Assembly: GCF_005877885.1 (NCBI RefSeq)
Contig: NZ_VCHY01000004.1
Coordinates: 248,001-312,000, forward strand
From: Labilibacter sediminis
GTDB lineage: Bacteria > Bacteroidota > Bacteroidia > Bacteroidales > Marinilabiliaceae
Reading direction: 5' to 3'
Length of the DNA: 64,000 nucleotides
In this document: positions 54,820-64,000 of the stretch, piece by piece
Layout of the letters: each line of letters opens with the position of its first letter
Position numbering within the stretch: the first letter of the stretch is position 1
Position numbers and translations under genes: made by a program
The notes under the pieces: generated by a model
Seen by the model: the letters and a program-made list of their open reading frames with translations, nothing else
What the model was told of the DNA's origin: nothing
The model's database searches: none

Positions 54820-54852
54820 TATAAATCGTGTGTTTTTGTAATTCAAAACATT

Positions 54853-54860
54853 TACTTTTG
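54853..54860 (+). promoter_or_regulatory. -7 element upstream of M48 lipoprotein
   Basis: TACTTTTG matches TAnnTTTG, 27 bp before the ATG at 54888. The nearest TTTG (54835-54838) is only 14 bp upstream, so the -33 element is not canonical. Confidence 0.45.
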
Positions 54861-54887
54861 CAGATGAAATCCTAACAAATAAATAAC

Positions 54888-55694
54888 ATGATTAAAAGAT
54901 ATTGGAAACAGATTATAGTAACAGGTATAATAGTGGCAATAGTTGTAGCATGTGCTACGGTACCCATCACAGGTCGCAAGCAGGTAAATTTATTTCCCGA
55001 ATCTCAGATGGTGGAGATGGGAATTACAAATTACAGTTCCTTTTTAAAGGAGGCCAAATTATCAACCAACAAAGAACAGGCTGACCTGGTTAAAAAAGTA
55101 GGGCAGAAAATTGCCAACGCAGTGGAAACCTACTTAAATGAAAATGGAATGGGTAGCCATATTGCCAATTTCAATTGGGAGTTTAACCTGGTTGATGATG
55201 ATGTGCCCAATGCCTGGTGTATGCCTGGAGGTAAGGTGGTGTTTTATACCGGTATCTTACCGTACACTCGGGATGAAGCTGGTTTAGCTGTAGTGATGGG
55301 ACATGAAATAGCCCATGCTGTAGCGCGTCATGGAAATGAACGAATGAGTCATCAGATGGGTATGCAGGCAGGAGCAACAGCTTTACAAATAGCCATTGAT
55401 GAAAAACCGGAAGAAACAAAACAAATTTATATGGCTGCTTTTGGCTTAGGAGCTCAATATGGTATGATGTTGCCTTATTCTCGTTCACACGAAACAGAAG
55501 CGGATAAAATGGGACTTGTTTTTATGGCTATGGCCGGATATGATCCTTCAGCTGCTGTTGGTTTTTGGACACGTATGTCGCAAAGTGGTGGTCAAAAACC
55601 ACCGGAGTTTATGAGTACGCATCCAGCAGATGATACACGTATTAGCGATATTAAAGCCTACCTTCCGGAGGCAATGAAATATTATAACAAATAA
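54888..55694 (+). CDS. M48 family metalloprotease lipoprotein
   Basis: A 268-residue zinc protease. The signal peptide ends IVVACATVPITGRKQV; the lipobox-type Cys is near residue 22, so it is a lipoprotein of the outer or inner membrane facing the periplasm. The zinc site is His139-Glu140-Ile-Ala-His143 (VVMGHEIAHAVARHGNERM), with the third ligand in SHETEADKMGL. The layout matches LoiP/YcaL/BepA-type M48B/C lipoproteins involved in outer-membrane protein quality control. It ends FMSTHPADDTRISDIKAYLPEA, a family feature. Monocistronic by spacing, next to a rhomboid gene. Confidence 0.94.
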   Translation: MIKRYWKQIIVTGIIVAIVVACATVPITGRKQVNLFPESQMVEMGITNYSSFLKEAKLSTNKEQADLVKKVGQKIANAVETYLNENGMGSHIANFNWEFNLVDDDVPNAWCMPGGKVVFYTGILPYTRDEAGLAVVMGHEIAHAVARHGNERMSHQMGMQAGATALQIAIDEKPEETKQIYMAAFGLGAQYGMMLPYSRSHETEADKMGLVFMAMAGYDPSAAVGFWTRMSQSGGQKPPEFMSTHPADDTRISDIKAYLPEAMKYYNK

Positions 55695-55789
55695 ATAACA
55701 GTGCCAATTAAGGTTGAAAATGGTGTTTTATTAGTTAAGCCAGCTTGTCTTTACCATGACCTCGTCCGGTGAGCATAAAAACAAGGTTG

Positions 55790-55975
55790 TTTGTCGTAAA
55801 ATTGCGATTTGTTTGAGCTTCTGACGAAGGAAGAAGTGAGTTTTAGCAATTTAGACGAATCAACCGTATGTTTTTATAGCAAAGTGGGCGCAGTCTTGAT
55901 TTTCTTTGCTTCCTTTCTTTTATCAAGAAAAGAAAAGGAAGTCAGGGTTTTAGGGATGAAATCCCTTAAGATAGA
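55790..55975. repeat. Repeat-family element with strong hairpin
   Basis: The sequence includes GACGAAGGA, TTTTAGCAATTT and then a hairpin (55909-55921 / 55927-55941, CTTCCTTTCTTTT against AAAAGAAAAGGAAG with one bulge) followed by CAGGGTTTTAGGGATGAAATCCCT. GACGAAGGA and TTTTAGCAATTT recur in that order in the direct repeats at 5851-6251 and 8340-8719, and the CTTCCTTT hairpin recurs at 3468-3498. A 72-codon open frame over this element is not considered a gene. The rest of 55695-56143 shows nothing else except the sites noted next. Confidence 0.6.
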
Positions 55976-56068
55976 AGTTTTTATTATCAAAGTTTTAACC
56001 CTTGAATCGAAATTAAAAGCATTTTAGTATCAGGATTTATCATGCACATGCAAATAAAAAGGAGATAA

Positions 56069-56113
56069 ATCTTGATACTTCATACTTACATCTTGATACT
56101 TTTATTACATTTG
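56069..56113 (+). promoter_or_regulatory. Putative promoter with direct-repeat operator
   Basis: ATCTTGATACTT is repeated at 56069-56080 and 56090-56101 with a 21-bp period (two helical turns), just before TACATTTG (56106-56113), which fits TAnnTTTG and is 30 bp upstream of the ATG at 56144. The repeats would cover the -33 region, suggesting regulated transcription. Confidence 0.45.
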
Positions 56114-56143
56114 TGGTCATTAGAAATATTTGGTAATTAATAG

Positions 56144-56551
56144 ATGAGAGATTTTTCAAAGTTTAAGGTGTTAGGAATCACGCTTTTGGTGACAATGTCA
56201 TCATGCGTTGTAGGTTCCGTTGACCTTAATGCAGAATCTCTGAGAGCTTACGGATTGGAGTTTGATATTTCGGTAAATGAAAAAACATACTCCGTTCAGA
56301 AAAGCAAAAAATCAAAGTTTACAACGAATTCTAAATTCAGGTTTTTAAATATTATTGAGTCAGGGAGAGCGCATGTTTTAACCAAAAGTTTCTCTTTCAA
56401 TTATTCTCCGGTAATATTTCAGCTTAAGCATAATCATTTTCAAATTCCCTTACTTAATATTAAAAGAAAACAAGGGAGTTATACTTATGCAAGTTTATAC
56501 CATGGTTTAAATCAGCAGAATAGAGCTGGTCCTTTTCTTCTTTCTTGTTAA
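56144..56551 (+). CDS. Small unknown lipoprotein-like gene
   Basis: A 135-residue product with an N-terminal hydrophobic segment ending in SSC (FKVLGITLLVTMSSC, Cys21), compatible with a lipoprotein signal. The rest is lysine- and phenylalanine-rich (KKSKFTTNSKFRF, SFNYSPVIFQLKHNHF) and ends in a terminal LLSC. I recognise no family and codon use looks ordinary. It is preceded by a plausible promoter with a direct-repeat site. It could be a real small envelope protein or a degenerate one; moderate confidence that it is a gene. Confidence 0.5.
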   Translation: MRDFSKFKVLGITLLVTMSSCVVGSVDLNAESLRAYGLEFDISVNEKTYSVQKSKKSKFTTNSKFRFLNIIESGRAHVLTKSFSFNYSPVIFQLKHNHFQIPLLNIKRKQGSYTYASLYHGLNQQNRAGPFLLSC

Positions 56552-56668
56552 AGTTTATTCAGCAAATAAGCTGAATACAAGGAATAATCAACTTAAATAC
56601 ATTTCATTTTAATATTCAGAGGCATAGGGATTTGTTATGATCTTACGGCCCGTTAATTACTATAAATA

Positions 56669-59600
56669 ATGGCACTTTTTGGAAATTTGGTTACCAAACT
56701 ATTTGGTAGCAAGTACGAACGTGATTTAAAGGAGCTTAACCCAATTGTAGATATGGTTAAGGCAATTTCTCCTGAAATAGAAAAGCTAACCAATGATGAA
56801 CTTCGCGAAAGGAGTAATTCGTTAAGAGCAAGAATTAAAGAGCATATTAAGGCAGATGAGGATAAGGTTGCTGAGTTAAAAGGCAAAACTGAAGACGACA
56901 CTGTAGGTATTGCTGAGCGTGAGAAGATATATGCTGAGATTGATAAAATTGAAAAAGATATAGATGAAAAATTAGAAAAGGTACTTTTTGATCTTTTGCC
57001 TGAAGCGTTTGCTGTATTAAAAGATACGGCGCGCCGATTCACGCAAAACGAAACCGTAGAAGTAACCGCTTCTGATTTTGATAGAGATTTAGCTGCATCA
57101 CGAGATTTTGTGGAGATTGAAGGAGATAAGGCTGTATGGTTTAATTCCTGGGATGCAGGTGGAACAAGCATTACCTGGGAAATGATTCACTACGATGTGC
57201 AATTGTTTGGAGGTGTGGCTCTTCATCAGGGTAAAATTGCAGAGATGGCAACCGGTGAAGGTAAAACTTTGGTGGCAACCTTACCTGTGTTTTTAAATGC
57301 CCTAACAGGTAGAGGGGTTCATGTGGTAACCGTAAATGATTACTTAGCTAAGCGTGACTCCGAATGGATGGGGCCATTGTATCAGTTCCATGGTTTATCT
57401 GTGGATTGTATTGATAAGCATCGTCCTAATTCAAACGAGCGTCGTGCGGCATACCAAAGCGATATTGCATTTGGAACCAACAATGAATTTGGTTTTGATT
57501 ACCTGCGTGATAATATGGCTATTTCACCAGATGATTTGGTACAACGTAAACACAATTATGCCATTGTCGATGAGGTTGACTCGGTATTGATTGATGATGC
57601 GCGTACACCTTTAATTATATCAGGTCCTGTACCTAAAGGAGACGATCAGCTTTTTGAAGAGTTAAAGCCAAAGGTTGAAAAGTTGGCCGAAACTCAACGT
57701 CAATTAGTTTCAGGAATTTTGGTAGAAGCCAAGAAGAAATTAAAGTCATCTGACTCTAAAGAGGCCGAAGAAGGTGCCTTGTTGTTGTTGCGTGTATTTA
57801 AAGGATTACCACGAAATAAACCTTTGATTAAGTTTTTAAGTGAGCCCGGGATTAAAGCTCGCATGTTAAAAACTGAGAATTATTACATGCAGGAGAACAA
57901 TAAAAATATGCATATCGTTACAGATCCATTGTATTTTGTAATTGATGAAAAGCATAACTCTATTGAGCTTACTGAAAAAGGTATCGACCTGATTACAGGG
58001 TCTTCTGATGATCCTAATTTCTTTGTATTACCGGATATTGGTTCTGAAATTGCAGAACTTGAAAAATCAGGTTTAGCTGATAAAGAAAAGCTTGAGAAAA
58101 AAGATGCATTGTTACAAAGTTATGGCGTAAAATCAGAGCGTGTTCATACTATTAACCAACTTTTAAAGGCATATACTTTATTCGAAAAGGATACGGAGTA
58201 TGTGGTGATGGACAATAAGGTTAAAATTGTTGATGAGCAGACAGGGCGTATCATGGAAGGGCGTCGTTATTCTGATGGATTGCATCAGGCTATTGAGGCC
58301 AAGGAGCGCGTAAAAGTTGAGGCAGCTACACAAACATATGCTACCATTACACTGCAGAATTACTTTAGAATGTACAATAAACTGTCGGGTATGACAGGTA
58401 CTGCGCAGACTGAGGCTGGTGAATTATGGGACATCTATGAGTTGGATGTGGTGGTTATTCCTACAAACCGTCCAATTGCAAGAGATGATAGAGAAGACAA
58501 GGTTTATAAAACCAATCGCGAAAAGTATAATGCGGTTATTGAAGAGATCGTTGGATTAGTAAATGCCGGGCGTCCGGTGTTGGTTGGTACAACATCTGTA
58601 GAAATATCTGAGTTGTTGAGCCGAATGCTGAAGATAAGAGGCATCAAGCACAATGTACTGAATGCAAAGTTGCACCAGAGAGAAGCTGATATTGTAGCAG
58701 AAGCAGGGGGTAAAGGAGTTGTTACTATTGCAACCAACATGGCTGGTCGTGGTACTGATATTAAATTGTCTGATGAGGTTAAGGCTGCCGGAGGTTTAGC
58801 TATTGTAGGTACAGAGCGTCACGAATCTCGCCGTGTCGATCGTCAGTTAAGAGGTCGTGCTGGTCGTCAGGGAGACCCAGGTAGCTCACAGTTTTTTGTG
58901 TCTCTTGAGGATAACTTAATGCGTTTATTTGGTTCTGATCGTATCGTAAAATATATGGATAGGTTAGGCGTAGAAGATGGAGAAGTGATTCAGCATTCTA
59001 TGATTACCAAGTCTATTGAACGAGCACAGAAAAAAGTAGAGGAAAATAACTTCGGTATTCGTAAGCGCTTGCTGGAGTATGATGATGTGATGAACTCTCA
59101 GCGTGAGGTTATTTATACCAAGCGTAAGCATGCTTTATATGGAGAACGTATTCGAGTAGATTTATCTAATATGATATATGATACTTGCGAAAGTATGGTG
59201 AATGAGCATCATCAAAATGCTGATTTTGCCGGATTAGAGATGGATCTGATTCGCGTATTTTCTGTATCAACTCCATTTGGAGAGCAAGAGTTCTTAAAAG
59301 GTAATCCGGGTAACTTGGCAGAGAAATTATATTCTGATGTTTGGAATGCATACTTACGTAAAGTAGAAAGTATTGCAGCACAAGCCATGCCTGTGATTAA
59401 AGATGTGTACGAAACAAAAGCACACCAATATCAAAATATTGTTGTTCCGTTTACAGATGGGCAACGTATTATGCAGGTTACAACTAATCTGGAAAAATCA
59501 TACAATTCAAACGGTGCTGAGTTGGTGAAGTCATTTGAGAAATCTATGATTTTAATGACTATTGACAATGCCTGGAAAGAACACTTGCGTGAGTTGGATG

Positions 59601-59974
59601 ATTTAAGAACGGCAGTACAAAATGCTTCGTATGAGCAAAAAGATCCATTGTTAATTTATAAGTTTGAGTCTTTTGAGCTGTTTAAAACCTTAATGGAGCA
59701 AACCAATAAAGATGTGGTTTCTACTTTGGTTAAGGCTAGCATTCCGGTTAGAGATCCTGAGGAGATTAAAGAACAGGAAGTGCGCAGGCGTCAGGATATG
59801 AGTGGATTGACAGCAAGTAAGGATGAGTACCCGGGAGCAGGAGAAAGAAGCAGGCAGAATCAAAAGCCAAAAGCTGAGCCTGTGAGAGTAGAGAAAAAAG
59901 TGGGTAGAAATGAACCATGCCCTTGTGGAAGTGGCAAAAAGTTTAAGCAATGCCATGGTAAAGGGCAGGCTTAA
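56669..59974 (+). CDS. secA: Preprotein translocase ATPase SecA
   Basis: The 1,101-residue motor that drives proteins through SecYEG. N-terminus [20 protein letters not shown]; nucleotide-binding domain 1 with Walker [10 protein letters not shown] and DEVDS; the preprotein cross-linking region, with a Bacteroidota-type insertion of about 100 residues around 320-420 that includes a lysine/serine-rich stretch ([14 protein letters not shown]); NBD2 with [12 protein letters not shown] and [19 protein letters not shown]; and a C-terminal zinc motif [15 protein letters not shown]. The length is typical for Bacteroidota and longer than the E. coli protein (901). Monocistronic by spacing. Confidence 0.98.
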   Translation: MALFGNLVTKLFGSKYERDLKELNPIVDMVKAISPEIEKLTNDELRERSNSLRARIKEHIKADEDKVAELKGKTEDDTVGIAEREKIYAEIDKIEKDIDEKLEKVLFDLLPEAFAVLKDTARRFTQNETVEVTASDFDRDLAASRDFVEIEGDKAVWFNSWDAGGTSITWEMIHYDVQLFGGVALHQGKIAEMATGEGKTLVATLPVFLNALTGRGVHVVTVNDYLAKRDSEWMGPLYQFHGLSVDCIDKHRPNSNERRAAYQSDIAFGTNNEFGFDYLRDNMAISPDDLVQRKHNYAIVDEVDSVLIDDARTPLIISGPVPKGDDQLFEELKPKVEKLAETQRQLVSGILVEAKKKLKSSDSKEAEEGALLLLRVFKGLPRNKPLIKFLSEPGIKARMLKTENYYMQENNKNMHIVTDPLYFVIDEKHNSIELTEKGIDLITGSSDDPNFFVLPDIGSEIAELEKSGLADKEKLEKKDALLQSYGVKSERVHTINQLLKAYTLFEKDTEYVVMDNKVKIVDEQTGRIMEGRRYSDGLHQAIEAKERVKVEAATQTYATITLQNYFRMYNKLSGMTGTAQTEAGELWDIYELDVVVIPTNRPIARDDREDKVYKTNREKYNAVIEEIVGLVNAGRPVLVGTTSVEISELLSRMLKIRGIKHNVLNAKLHQREADIVAEAGGKGVVTIATNMAGRGTDIKLSDEVKAAGGLAIVGTERHESRRVDRQLRGRAGRQGDPGSSQFFVSLEDNLMRLFGSDRIVKYMDRLGVEDGEVIQHSMITKSIERAQKKVEENNFGIRKRLLEYDDVMNSQREVIYTKRKHALYGERIRVDLSNMIYDTCESMVNEHHQNADFAGLEMDLIRVFSVSTPFGEQEFLKGNPGNLAEKLYSDVWNAYLRKVESIAAQAMPVIKDVYETKAHQYQNIVVPFTDGQRIMQVTTNLEKSYNSNGAELVKSFEKSMILMTIDNAWKEHLRELDDLRTAVQNASYEQKDPLLIYKFESFELFKTLMEQTNKDVVSTLVKASIPVRDPEEIKEQEVRRRQDMSGLTASKDEYPGAGERSRQNQKPKAEPVRVEKKVGRNEPCPCGSGKKFKQCHGKGQA

Positions 59975-60066
59975 TTTTGATTAATGTATTTATAAAATAA
60001 GATGAATAGGGTAGAAGGTGATAAAGCTTTCTACCTTAACTGTTTTATCTAAAACAAAAAAACAAT

Positions 60067-60891
60067 ATGGTACTCGATTTCATCACCTGGACTGTTAAAC
60101 CTGAGATATTTAGTATAGGACCAATTTCTGTTCGTTATTATGGACTATTCTTTGCTATTGCTTTTCTATTGGGATATCATTTATTAGAAAGGATGTTTAA
60201 AGCAGAGAAAATACCATTGACCTGGTTAGAGAAGCTGTTTATTTATGTGATTGTTGGTACTATTTTAGGAGCTCGTTTAGGTCATGTATTTTTCTATGGT
60301 TGGGATTATTACTCGCAGAATATTGGAGAAATACTGATGGTTTGGAAAGGTGGATTGGCAAGTCATGGAGGTGCTATAGGTGTAATAACTGCTGTGGTTA
60401 TTTATTCTAAAAAAGTATCCAAAAAAACACCTTTATGGACATTGGATCGTTTGGCAGTACCTACGGCTTTAGCTGCATTCTTTATTCGTATGGGTAATTT
60501 GATGAACTCTGAAATTTATGGTCATCCAACGGATAAGCCTTGGGCTTTTAGGTTTGTGGATAACATGTATCAATGGGTTAATCAGGGAGCAGAGCCAATT
60601 TTTACAGAGCCATCTCATCCTACTCAATTGTACGAAGCATTTGCCTATTTAGCTTTGTTTGGTTTCATATTGTGGATGTATTGGAAAACAGATGCAAAGG
60701 ATCGAACCGGATTAATTTTTGGTATTTATTTGATAGGGATATTTCTATCTCGTTTCTTCATTGAGTTTGTGAAACGAAATCAGGAAACATTTGAGAATGA
60801 TATGGTGTTAAATATGGGGCAGCTGTTGAGTATTCCATTTGTTTTAGTAGGAATTTACCTGGCTGTAAAAGCGCCAAGAGTTAAAGTGTGA
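60067..60891 (+). CDS. lgt: Prolipoprotein diacylglyceryl transferase
   Basis: A 274-residue polytopic inner-membrane enzyme that transfers diacylglycerol to the lipobox cysteine of prolipoproteins. Motifs: SVRYYGLFFAIAFLLG, GLASHGGAIGV with the essential His, FFIRMGNLMNSEIYG (the Lgt signature with MGNLMNSE), SHPTQLYEA and GIFLSRFFIEFVKRNQE. All are intact; length is normal. It serves the many lipoproteins of this window. Followed by a strong terminator. Confidence 0.97.
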   Translation: MVLDFITWTVKPEIFSIGPISVRYYGLFFAIAFLLGYHLLERMFKAEKIPLTWLEKLFIYVIVGTILGARLGHVFFYGWDYYSQNIGEILMVWKGGLASHGGAIGVITAVVIYSKKVSKKTPLWTLDRLAVPTALAAFFIRMGNLMNSEIYGHPTDKPWAFRFVDNMYQWVNQGAEPIFTEPSHPTQLYEAFAYLALFGFILWMYWKTDAKDRTGLIFGIYLIGIFLSRFFIEFVKRNQETFENDMVLNMGQLLSIPFVLVGIYLAVKAPRVKV

Positions 60892-60916
60892 TTTAATAAT
60901 ATAATTATATTTTCCT

Positions 60917-60948
60917 AAGCCCGATGAATTTGTCATCGGGCTTTTCTG
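60917..60948 (+). terminator. Intrinsic terminator after lgt
   Basis: AAGCCCGATGA (60917-60927) and TCATCGGGCTT (60933-60943) form a perfect 11-bp stem with a 5-nt loop, followed by TTCTGTTT. Confidence 0.9.
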
Positions 60949-60994
60949 TTTGTCGGCACATTCAGCATAAAATGTAAATCCACTGCATTTTGGT

Positions 60995-61002
60995 TATATT
61001 TG
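60995..61002 (+). promoter_or_regulatory. -7 element upstream of Ste24-type protease
   Basis: TATATTTG matches TAnnTTTG, 27 bp before the ATG at 61030; no TTTG at -33. Confidence 0.5.
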
Positions 61003-61029
61003 TGAGCTAAATAAAAAACTGAAATAAAA

Positions 61030-62274
61030 ATGATTCAATCACAAACAATATTTTATATCATCCTGTCTATTATAGTTGTTGAATTTGTATGGGATAGATT
61101 TTTACTTTATTTAAATACGACAAAGTGGAGTGATAAGATTCCTGCGGAACTTGAAGGGATATATGATGCTGAAAAGTATGCCAAGCAACAGAGGTATTCT
61201 AAGGTAAATTACAAATTTGGATGGATCACCGGGACTTATTCACTGATGTTAATTTTAGGTATGATATTGTTTAATGGATTTGCTTTTGTAGATGAGTGGG
61301 TAGCGGGTTATACCAATAATTATATTGTTCGTGTATTATTGTTCTTTGGTGTTTTGGGATTGGGTTCTACAATACTAAATATTCCTTTTTCATTGTATAG
61401 TACGTTTGTGATCGAAGAAAGGTTTGAATTTAATAAAACTACACCTAAAATATTTTTTCTGGATTTAGTAAAATCGTTACTGATTGGAGCTGTTGTTGGC
61501 GGAGCAATCCTATCGCTTATTGTATGGTTTTATCAGGCAACTGGCCAATATTTTTGGTTATATGCATGGGGATTGGTTACTGTGGTGATGTTGTTTATAA
61601 CCATGTTTTATACTTCGGTGTTATTACCTCTTTTTAATAAACAAACACCACTTGAGGAGGGAGAGTTAAAGTCGACAATTGAGAATTTTTGTTCAAAGGT
61701 GAGTTTTAAGCTCGATAACGTATATGTAATGGATGGCTCAAAGCGCAGTACTAAAGCCAATGCTTTTTTTAGCGGATTGGGTGCCAGAAAACGCATTGTA
61801 TTATACGATACATTAATAAACGATTTATCGATAGATGAAATAGTTGGTGTGTTGGCTCATGAAATAGGACACTATCAAAAGAAACATACTTTGTGGGGGA
61901 TGATAATTGGAGTATTTCAAACAGGGATAACTTTGTATTTACTTTCGTTATTTGTTGGTTCGGTTGAATTATCCCAGGCCTTAGGGGTACAGGAGCCTGT
62001 GTTTCATATCGGACTTATTGCTTTTGGTATTTTATATAGCCCGATATCCGGAATTACAGGATTGGCAACAACGCTTTTTTCCAGAAAAAATGAATTTGAA
62101 GCAGATAGATTTGCAGCAGAATTTCATAATGGAGAGTCTTTGATTGCTGCCTTAAAAACTATTTCGGTAAATGCTTTAAGTAACCTTACGCCTCATTCCT
62201 GGTATGTGTTTTTTCATTATTCTCATCCGCCACTTTTGGAGCGGGTTCGAGCTTTAAAGCAGGTTGTAAAGTAA
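61030..62274 (+). CDS. Ste24-type M48 membrane metalloprotease
   Basis: A 414-residue polytopic zinc protease of the CAAX prenyl protease 1 (Ste24) family. The first helix is followed by a cytoplasmic stretch KYAKQQRYSKVNYKFG, a family landmark. The zinc site is His277-Glu278-Ile-Gly-His281 (LAHEIGHYQKKHTLW), with the third ligand in SRKNEFEADRFAAEF and a final HPPLLERVRAL that is also conserved. About seven membrane helices are present. Bacterial members are thought to act in membrane protein quality control; no prenylation is implied. It stands alone between lgt and cinA. Confidence 0.95.
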   Translation: MIQSQTIFYIILSIIVVEFVWDRFLLYLNTTKWSDKIPAELEGIYDAEKYAKQQRYSKVNYKFGWITGTYSLMLILGMILFNGFAFVDEWVAGYTNNYIVRVLLFFGVLGLGSTILNIPFSLYSTFVIEERFEFNKTTPKIFFLDLVKSLLIGAVVGGAILSLIVWFYQATGQYFWLYAWGLVTVVMLFITMFYTSVLLPLFNKQTPLEEGELKSTIENFCSKVSFKLDNVYVMDGSKRSTKANAFFSGLGARKRIVLYDTLINDLSIDEIVGVLAHEIGHYQKKHTLWGMIIGVFQTGITLYLLSLFVGSVELSQALGVQEPVFHIGLIAFGILYSPISGITGLATTLFSRKNEFEADRFAAEFHNGESLIAALKTISVNALSNLTPHSWYVFFHYSHPPLLERVRALKQVVK

Positions 62275-62357
62275 CATTTGAAAATCATTAAAGAGGAGTT
62301 ACCTTTATTGGTATATTTCTTAAAAATACTCCTGTAAAAAGGATAAGCAAATTTAAT

Positions 62358-63605
62358 ATGAAAATTGAAATAGTTACCATTGGAGATGAATTGTTGATTG
62401 GTCAGGTTGTGGATACTAACTCAGCGTGGATTGGGAAACAATTTAATAACTCAGGTTTCGAAATCAATAGAATAACTTCTGTCAAGGATACAGAAGCAGA
62501 AATCTTAAATATTCTCAAAGAAACATCAAGAAGAGCTGATGTTGTCTTGCTTACCGGAGGGCTTGGGCCAACCAAAGATGATATTACCAAGGTGACTATG
62601 TGTAAATTTTTTGGTGCTAAATTGGTTTTTAATGATGAGGTGTTTGAGGATATTAAAATTTTATTAAAAGATAGAGTATCAAGTATCAATGAATTAAATA
62701 AACAGCAAGCCATGGTGCCGGATAATTGCACAGTTATCCGCAATCCTGTGGGAACAGCGCCTGTTATGTGGTTTGAGCATGGGGGCACTATTTTTGTTTC
62801 TATGCCGGGCGTTCCTTCTGAAATGAAACATGCGGTGGAGGGAAATATACTTCCTCGTCTTATTTCTCGTTTTAAATCATCAGAAATTATCCATAAAACA
62901 GTTTTAATACACAATATACCCGAGGCTGTATTGGCCGAAATGCTTGAGTTTTGGGAGAATGCTTTGCCTGAATTTATTTCTGTGGCGTATTTGCCTTCGC
63001 CGGGTCGTATAAGATTAAGGTTGACGGCAAAGGGGCAGAATAAGAGGGAGTTGGAGTCTTCTTTGCAGAAAGTGATTGATCAATTGTACCCTATTGTTGG
63101 AGAGGCTATATTAGGATATGATGATGTGTCCACTGTGAAAATTATTTTTGATTTATTTATTAAAAATAAGTTAACTCTGGCAACAGCAGAAAGTTGTACG
63201 GGAGGTAATATTGCACATCAAATCACATTGATTCCAGGTAGTTCAAATATCTTCAAAGGAAGTGTTGTGGCCTATCATAATCATATTAAAACAGGGATGT
63301 TGGGAGTGGATGAAAGAACCCTTGAGAAAAACGGAGCTGTAAGCAAGGAAGTGGTTGAGCAAATGGCATTGGGGGCAAAGAAGTCCCTTAAGTCAGATTA
63401 TGCCATGGCTACTTCAGGAATTGCCGGACCTGGTGGAGGATCGGAATTAAAACCGGTTGGGACAGTATGGATTGCTGTGGCGGGTCCTAATGGTGTAATT
63501 AGCAATCAATTTAAGTTTGGTCATATCAGGGAAAGAAATATTATCCGTTCAACGGAAAAGGCATTGGTGATGCTAAAACACATGGTTGAAAAAGATTTGG
63601 TTTAA
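62358..63605 (+). CDS. cinA: CinA-like protein (nicotinamide-nucleotide amidohydrolase)
   Basis: A 415-residue cytoplasmic protein. The N-terminal MoCF_biosynth/COG1058 domain (1-170) has EIVTIGDELLIGQVVDTNSAWI and LLTGGLGPTKDDITK, plus GVPSEMKHAVE. The C-terminal domain (about 255-415) is the CinA/PncC deamidase with LATAESCTGGNIAHQIT (catalytic serine in the SCTGG motif) and ATSGIAGPGGGSELKPVGTVWIAV. Such proteins hydrolyse NMN and, through the N-terminal domain, ADP-ribose. Length is normal for the two-domain form. Followed by rpmB, which has its own promoter. Confidence 0.97.
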   Translation: MKIEIVTIGDELLIGQVVDTNSAWIGKQFNNSGFEINRITSVKDTEAEILNILKETSRRADVVLLTGGLGPTKDDITKVTMCKFFGAKLVFNDEVFEDIKILLKDRVSSINELNKQQAMVPDNCTVIRNPVGTAPVMWFEHGGTIFVSMPGVPSEMKHAVEGNILPRLISRFKSSEIIHKTVLIHNIPEAVLAEMLEFWENALPEFISVAYLPSPGRIRLRLTAKGQNKRELESSLQKVIDQLYPIVGEAILGYDDVSTVKIIFDLFIKNKLTLATAESCTGGNIAHQITLIPGSSNIFKGSVVAYHNHIKTGMLGVDERTLEKNGAVSKEVVEQMALGAKKSLKSDYAMATSGIAGPGGGSELKPVGTVWIAVAGPNGVISNQFKFGHIRERNIIRSTEKALVMLKHMVEKDLV

Positions 63606-63740
63606 ATAAATGGTTGTAAATATCGTTGGTATAGAGGAATAAGACTTGTTTGTGTAGAAGGAATTATGGATATTTGCATTTTAATTGAATGAATTGACGT
63701 AAAAATAATGAAGAAAAAAGTTGATTTTAATTGAGCATTA

Positions 63741-63772
63741 TTTGTTATTTTCAATAAAAATCACGTATTTTG
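63741..63772 (+). promoter_or_regulatory. Putative promoter of rpmB
   Basis: TTTG at 63741-63744 and TATTTTG at 63766-63772, spaced 21 bp; the -7 differs from TAnnTTTG by one base of internal spacing, a known common variant. The leader to the ATG at 63814 is about 35 nt. Confidence 0.6.
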
Positions 63773-63813
63773 CGCTCTGTTTGAAAAATGTATCCGAAAA
63801 AACGGTTGTAAAG

Positions 63814-64000
63814 ATGTCAAGAGTTTGTCAGATAACTGGAAAAAGGTTTATGGTTGGGAACAATGTTTCTCACTCCAAAAGAAGAACCAAAAGAAGATTT
63901 GATGTAAATCTATTTAAGAAACGATTCTTTCTTGTTGAAGAAGAACGCTGGGTAAACCTAAGGGTTTCGGCTTCAGGGCTTAGAATGATCAATAAAGTTG
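63814..64000 (+). CDS. rpmB: 50S ribosomal protein L28, C-terminus outside window
   Basis: The ATG at 63814 opens a frame of 62 codons to the window edge: [20 protein letters not shown], then [18 protein letters not shown] and [13 protein letters not shown]. This is the L28 pattern (CxxTGK, N-x-V-S-H, KRR-x-x-P/R-x-x-x-N, R-V-S-xxGLRxI). Full length should be about 79 residues, so roughly 17 residues are missing. L33 commonly follows L28 in Bacteroidota, but that would lie outside the window. Confidence 0.96.
   Translation, partial: MSRVCQITGKRFMVGNNVSHSKRRTKRRFDVNLFKKRFFLVEEERWVNLRVSASGLRMINKV

Noticed and set aside
55809-56027. 72-codon open frame
   Set aside because: It lies across the intergenic repeat element and its hairpin and has no protein-like features or plausible start context.
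56653-57171. 172-codon serine-rich frame opposite secA
   Set aside because: Low-complexity serine/leucine product antisense to a certain gene, a normal shadow of its codon usage.
1-64000. CRISPR arrays, tRNA or rRNA genes, prophage
   Set aside because: No regularly spaced repeats, cloverleaf-like sequences, rRNA segments or phage structural genes were seen in reading the window. A covariance-model scan could not be run.

Overview
The window is chromosomal DNA from a member of the Bacteroidota, most likely a marine or sediment Bacteroidia (Marinilabiliales/Prolixibacteraceae-like; the order is inference). The signs are a SusC/SusD pair, two proteins with type IX secretion (T9SS) C-terminal sorting domains, many lipoproteins with Bacteroidota-type signal peptides, TAnnTTTG -7 promoter elements with few Shine-Dalgarno sites, a long SecA with a C-terminal zinc motif, and AT-rich spacers. 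No tRNA, rRNA, CRISPR array, prophage or intact insertion sequence was seen.

Layout. 1-4.4 kb: an accessory stretch of minus-strand genes (DUF2225-like partial gene, lipoprotein, RDD membrane protein, DUF5958-like protein) with cassette-like junctions. 4.5-8.7 kb: a membrane histidine kinase, then two late cobalamin genes (threonine-phosphate decarboxylase and CbiB) bracketed by two ~400 bp direct repeats. 9-17.2 kb: SulP anion transporter with a textbook promoter, AraC regulator plus outer-membrane receptor, DUF2007 protein, DgkA-like kinase, a 340 bp repeat cluster, and a TlpA-like lipoprotein. 17.7-24.3 kb: PAS histidine kinase, atypical SDR, outer-membrane protein, DUF134/NifX-like pair, and a yicC-gmk-nadD operon. 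24.7-34.7 kb: triple-FAS1 lipoprotein, CarH-like MerR/B12 regulator, small conserved proteins, FUSC protein, orphan Pycsar-type membrane protein, MFS transporter, and a membrane-anchored AraC regulator.

35-53.3 kb is the most distinctive part: a T9SS-exported protein made of five ~95-residue repeats, then a compact locus encoding an L-domain-like surface lipoprotein, SusC, SusD, a FISUMP-domain lipoprotein and a ~2,540-residue subtilisin with a T9SS signal. By analogy with polysaccharide utilization loci this looks like a surface proteolysis and uptake system: the protease would cut a protein or glycoprotein outside the cell and SusCD would import the products. No glycoside hydrolase is present.

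53.4-64 kb is mostly housekeeping or envelope: GRAM-domain membrane protein, rhomboid protease, M48 lipoprotein protease, a repeat element, a small unknown gene, secA, lgt, a Ste24-type M48 protease, cinA and the start of rpmB. The strongest candidates for new biology are the protease-SusCD locus, the five-repeat T9SS protein, the orphan PycTM protein, the CarH-like regulator with a changed ligand position, and several families of intergenic repeats and hairpins.
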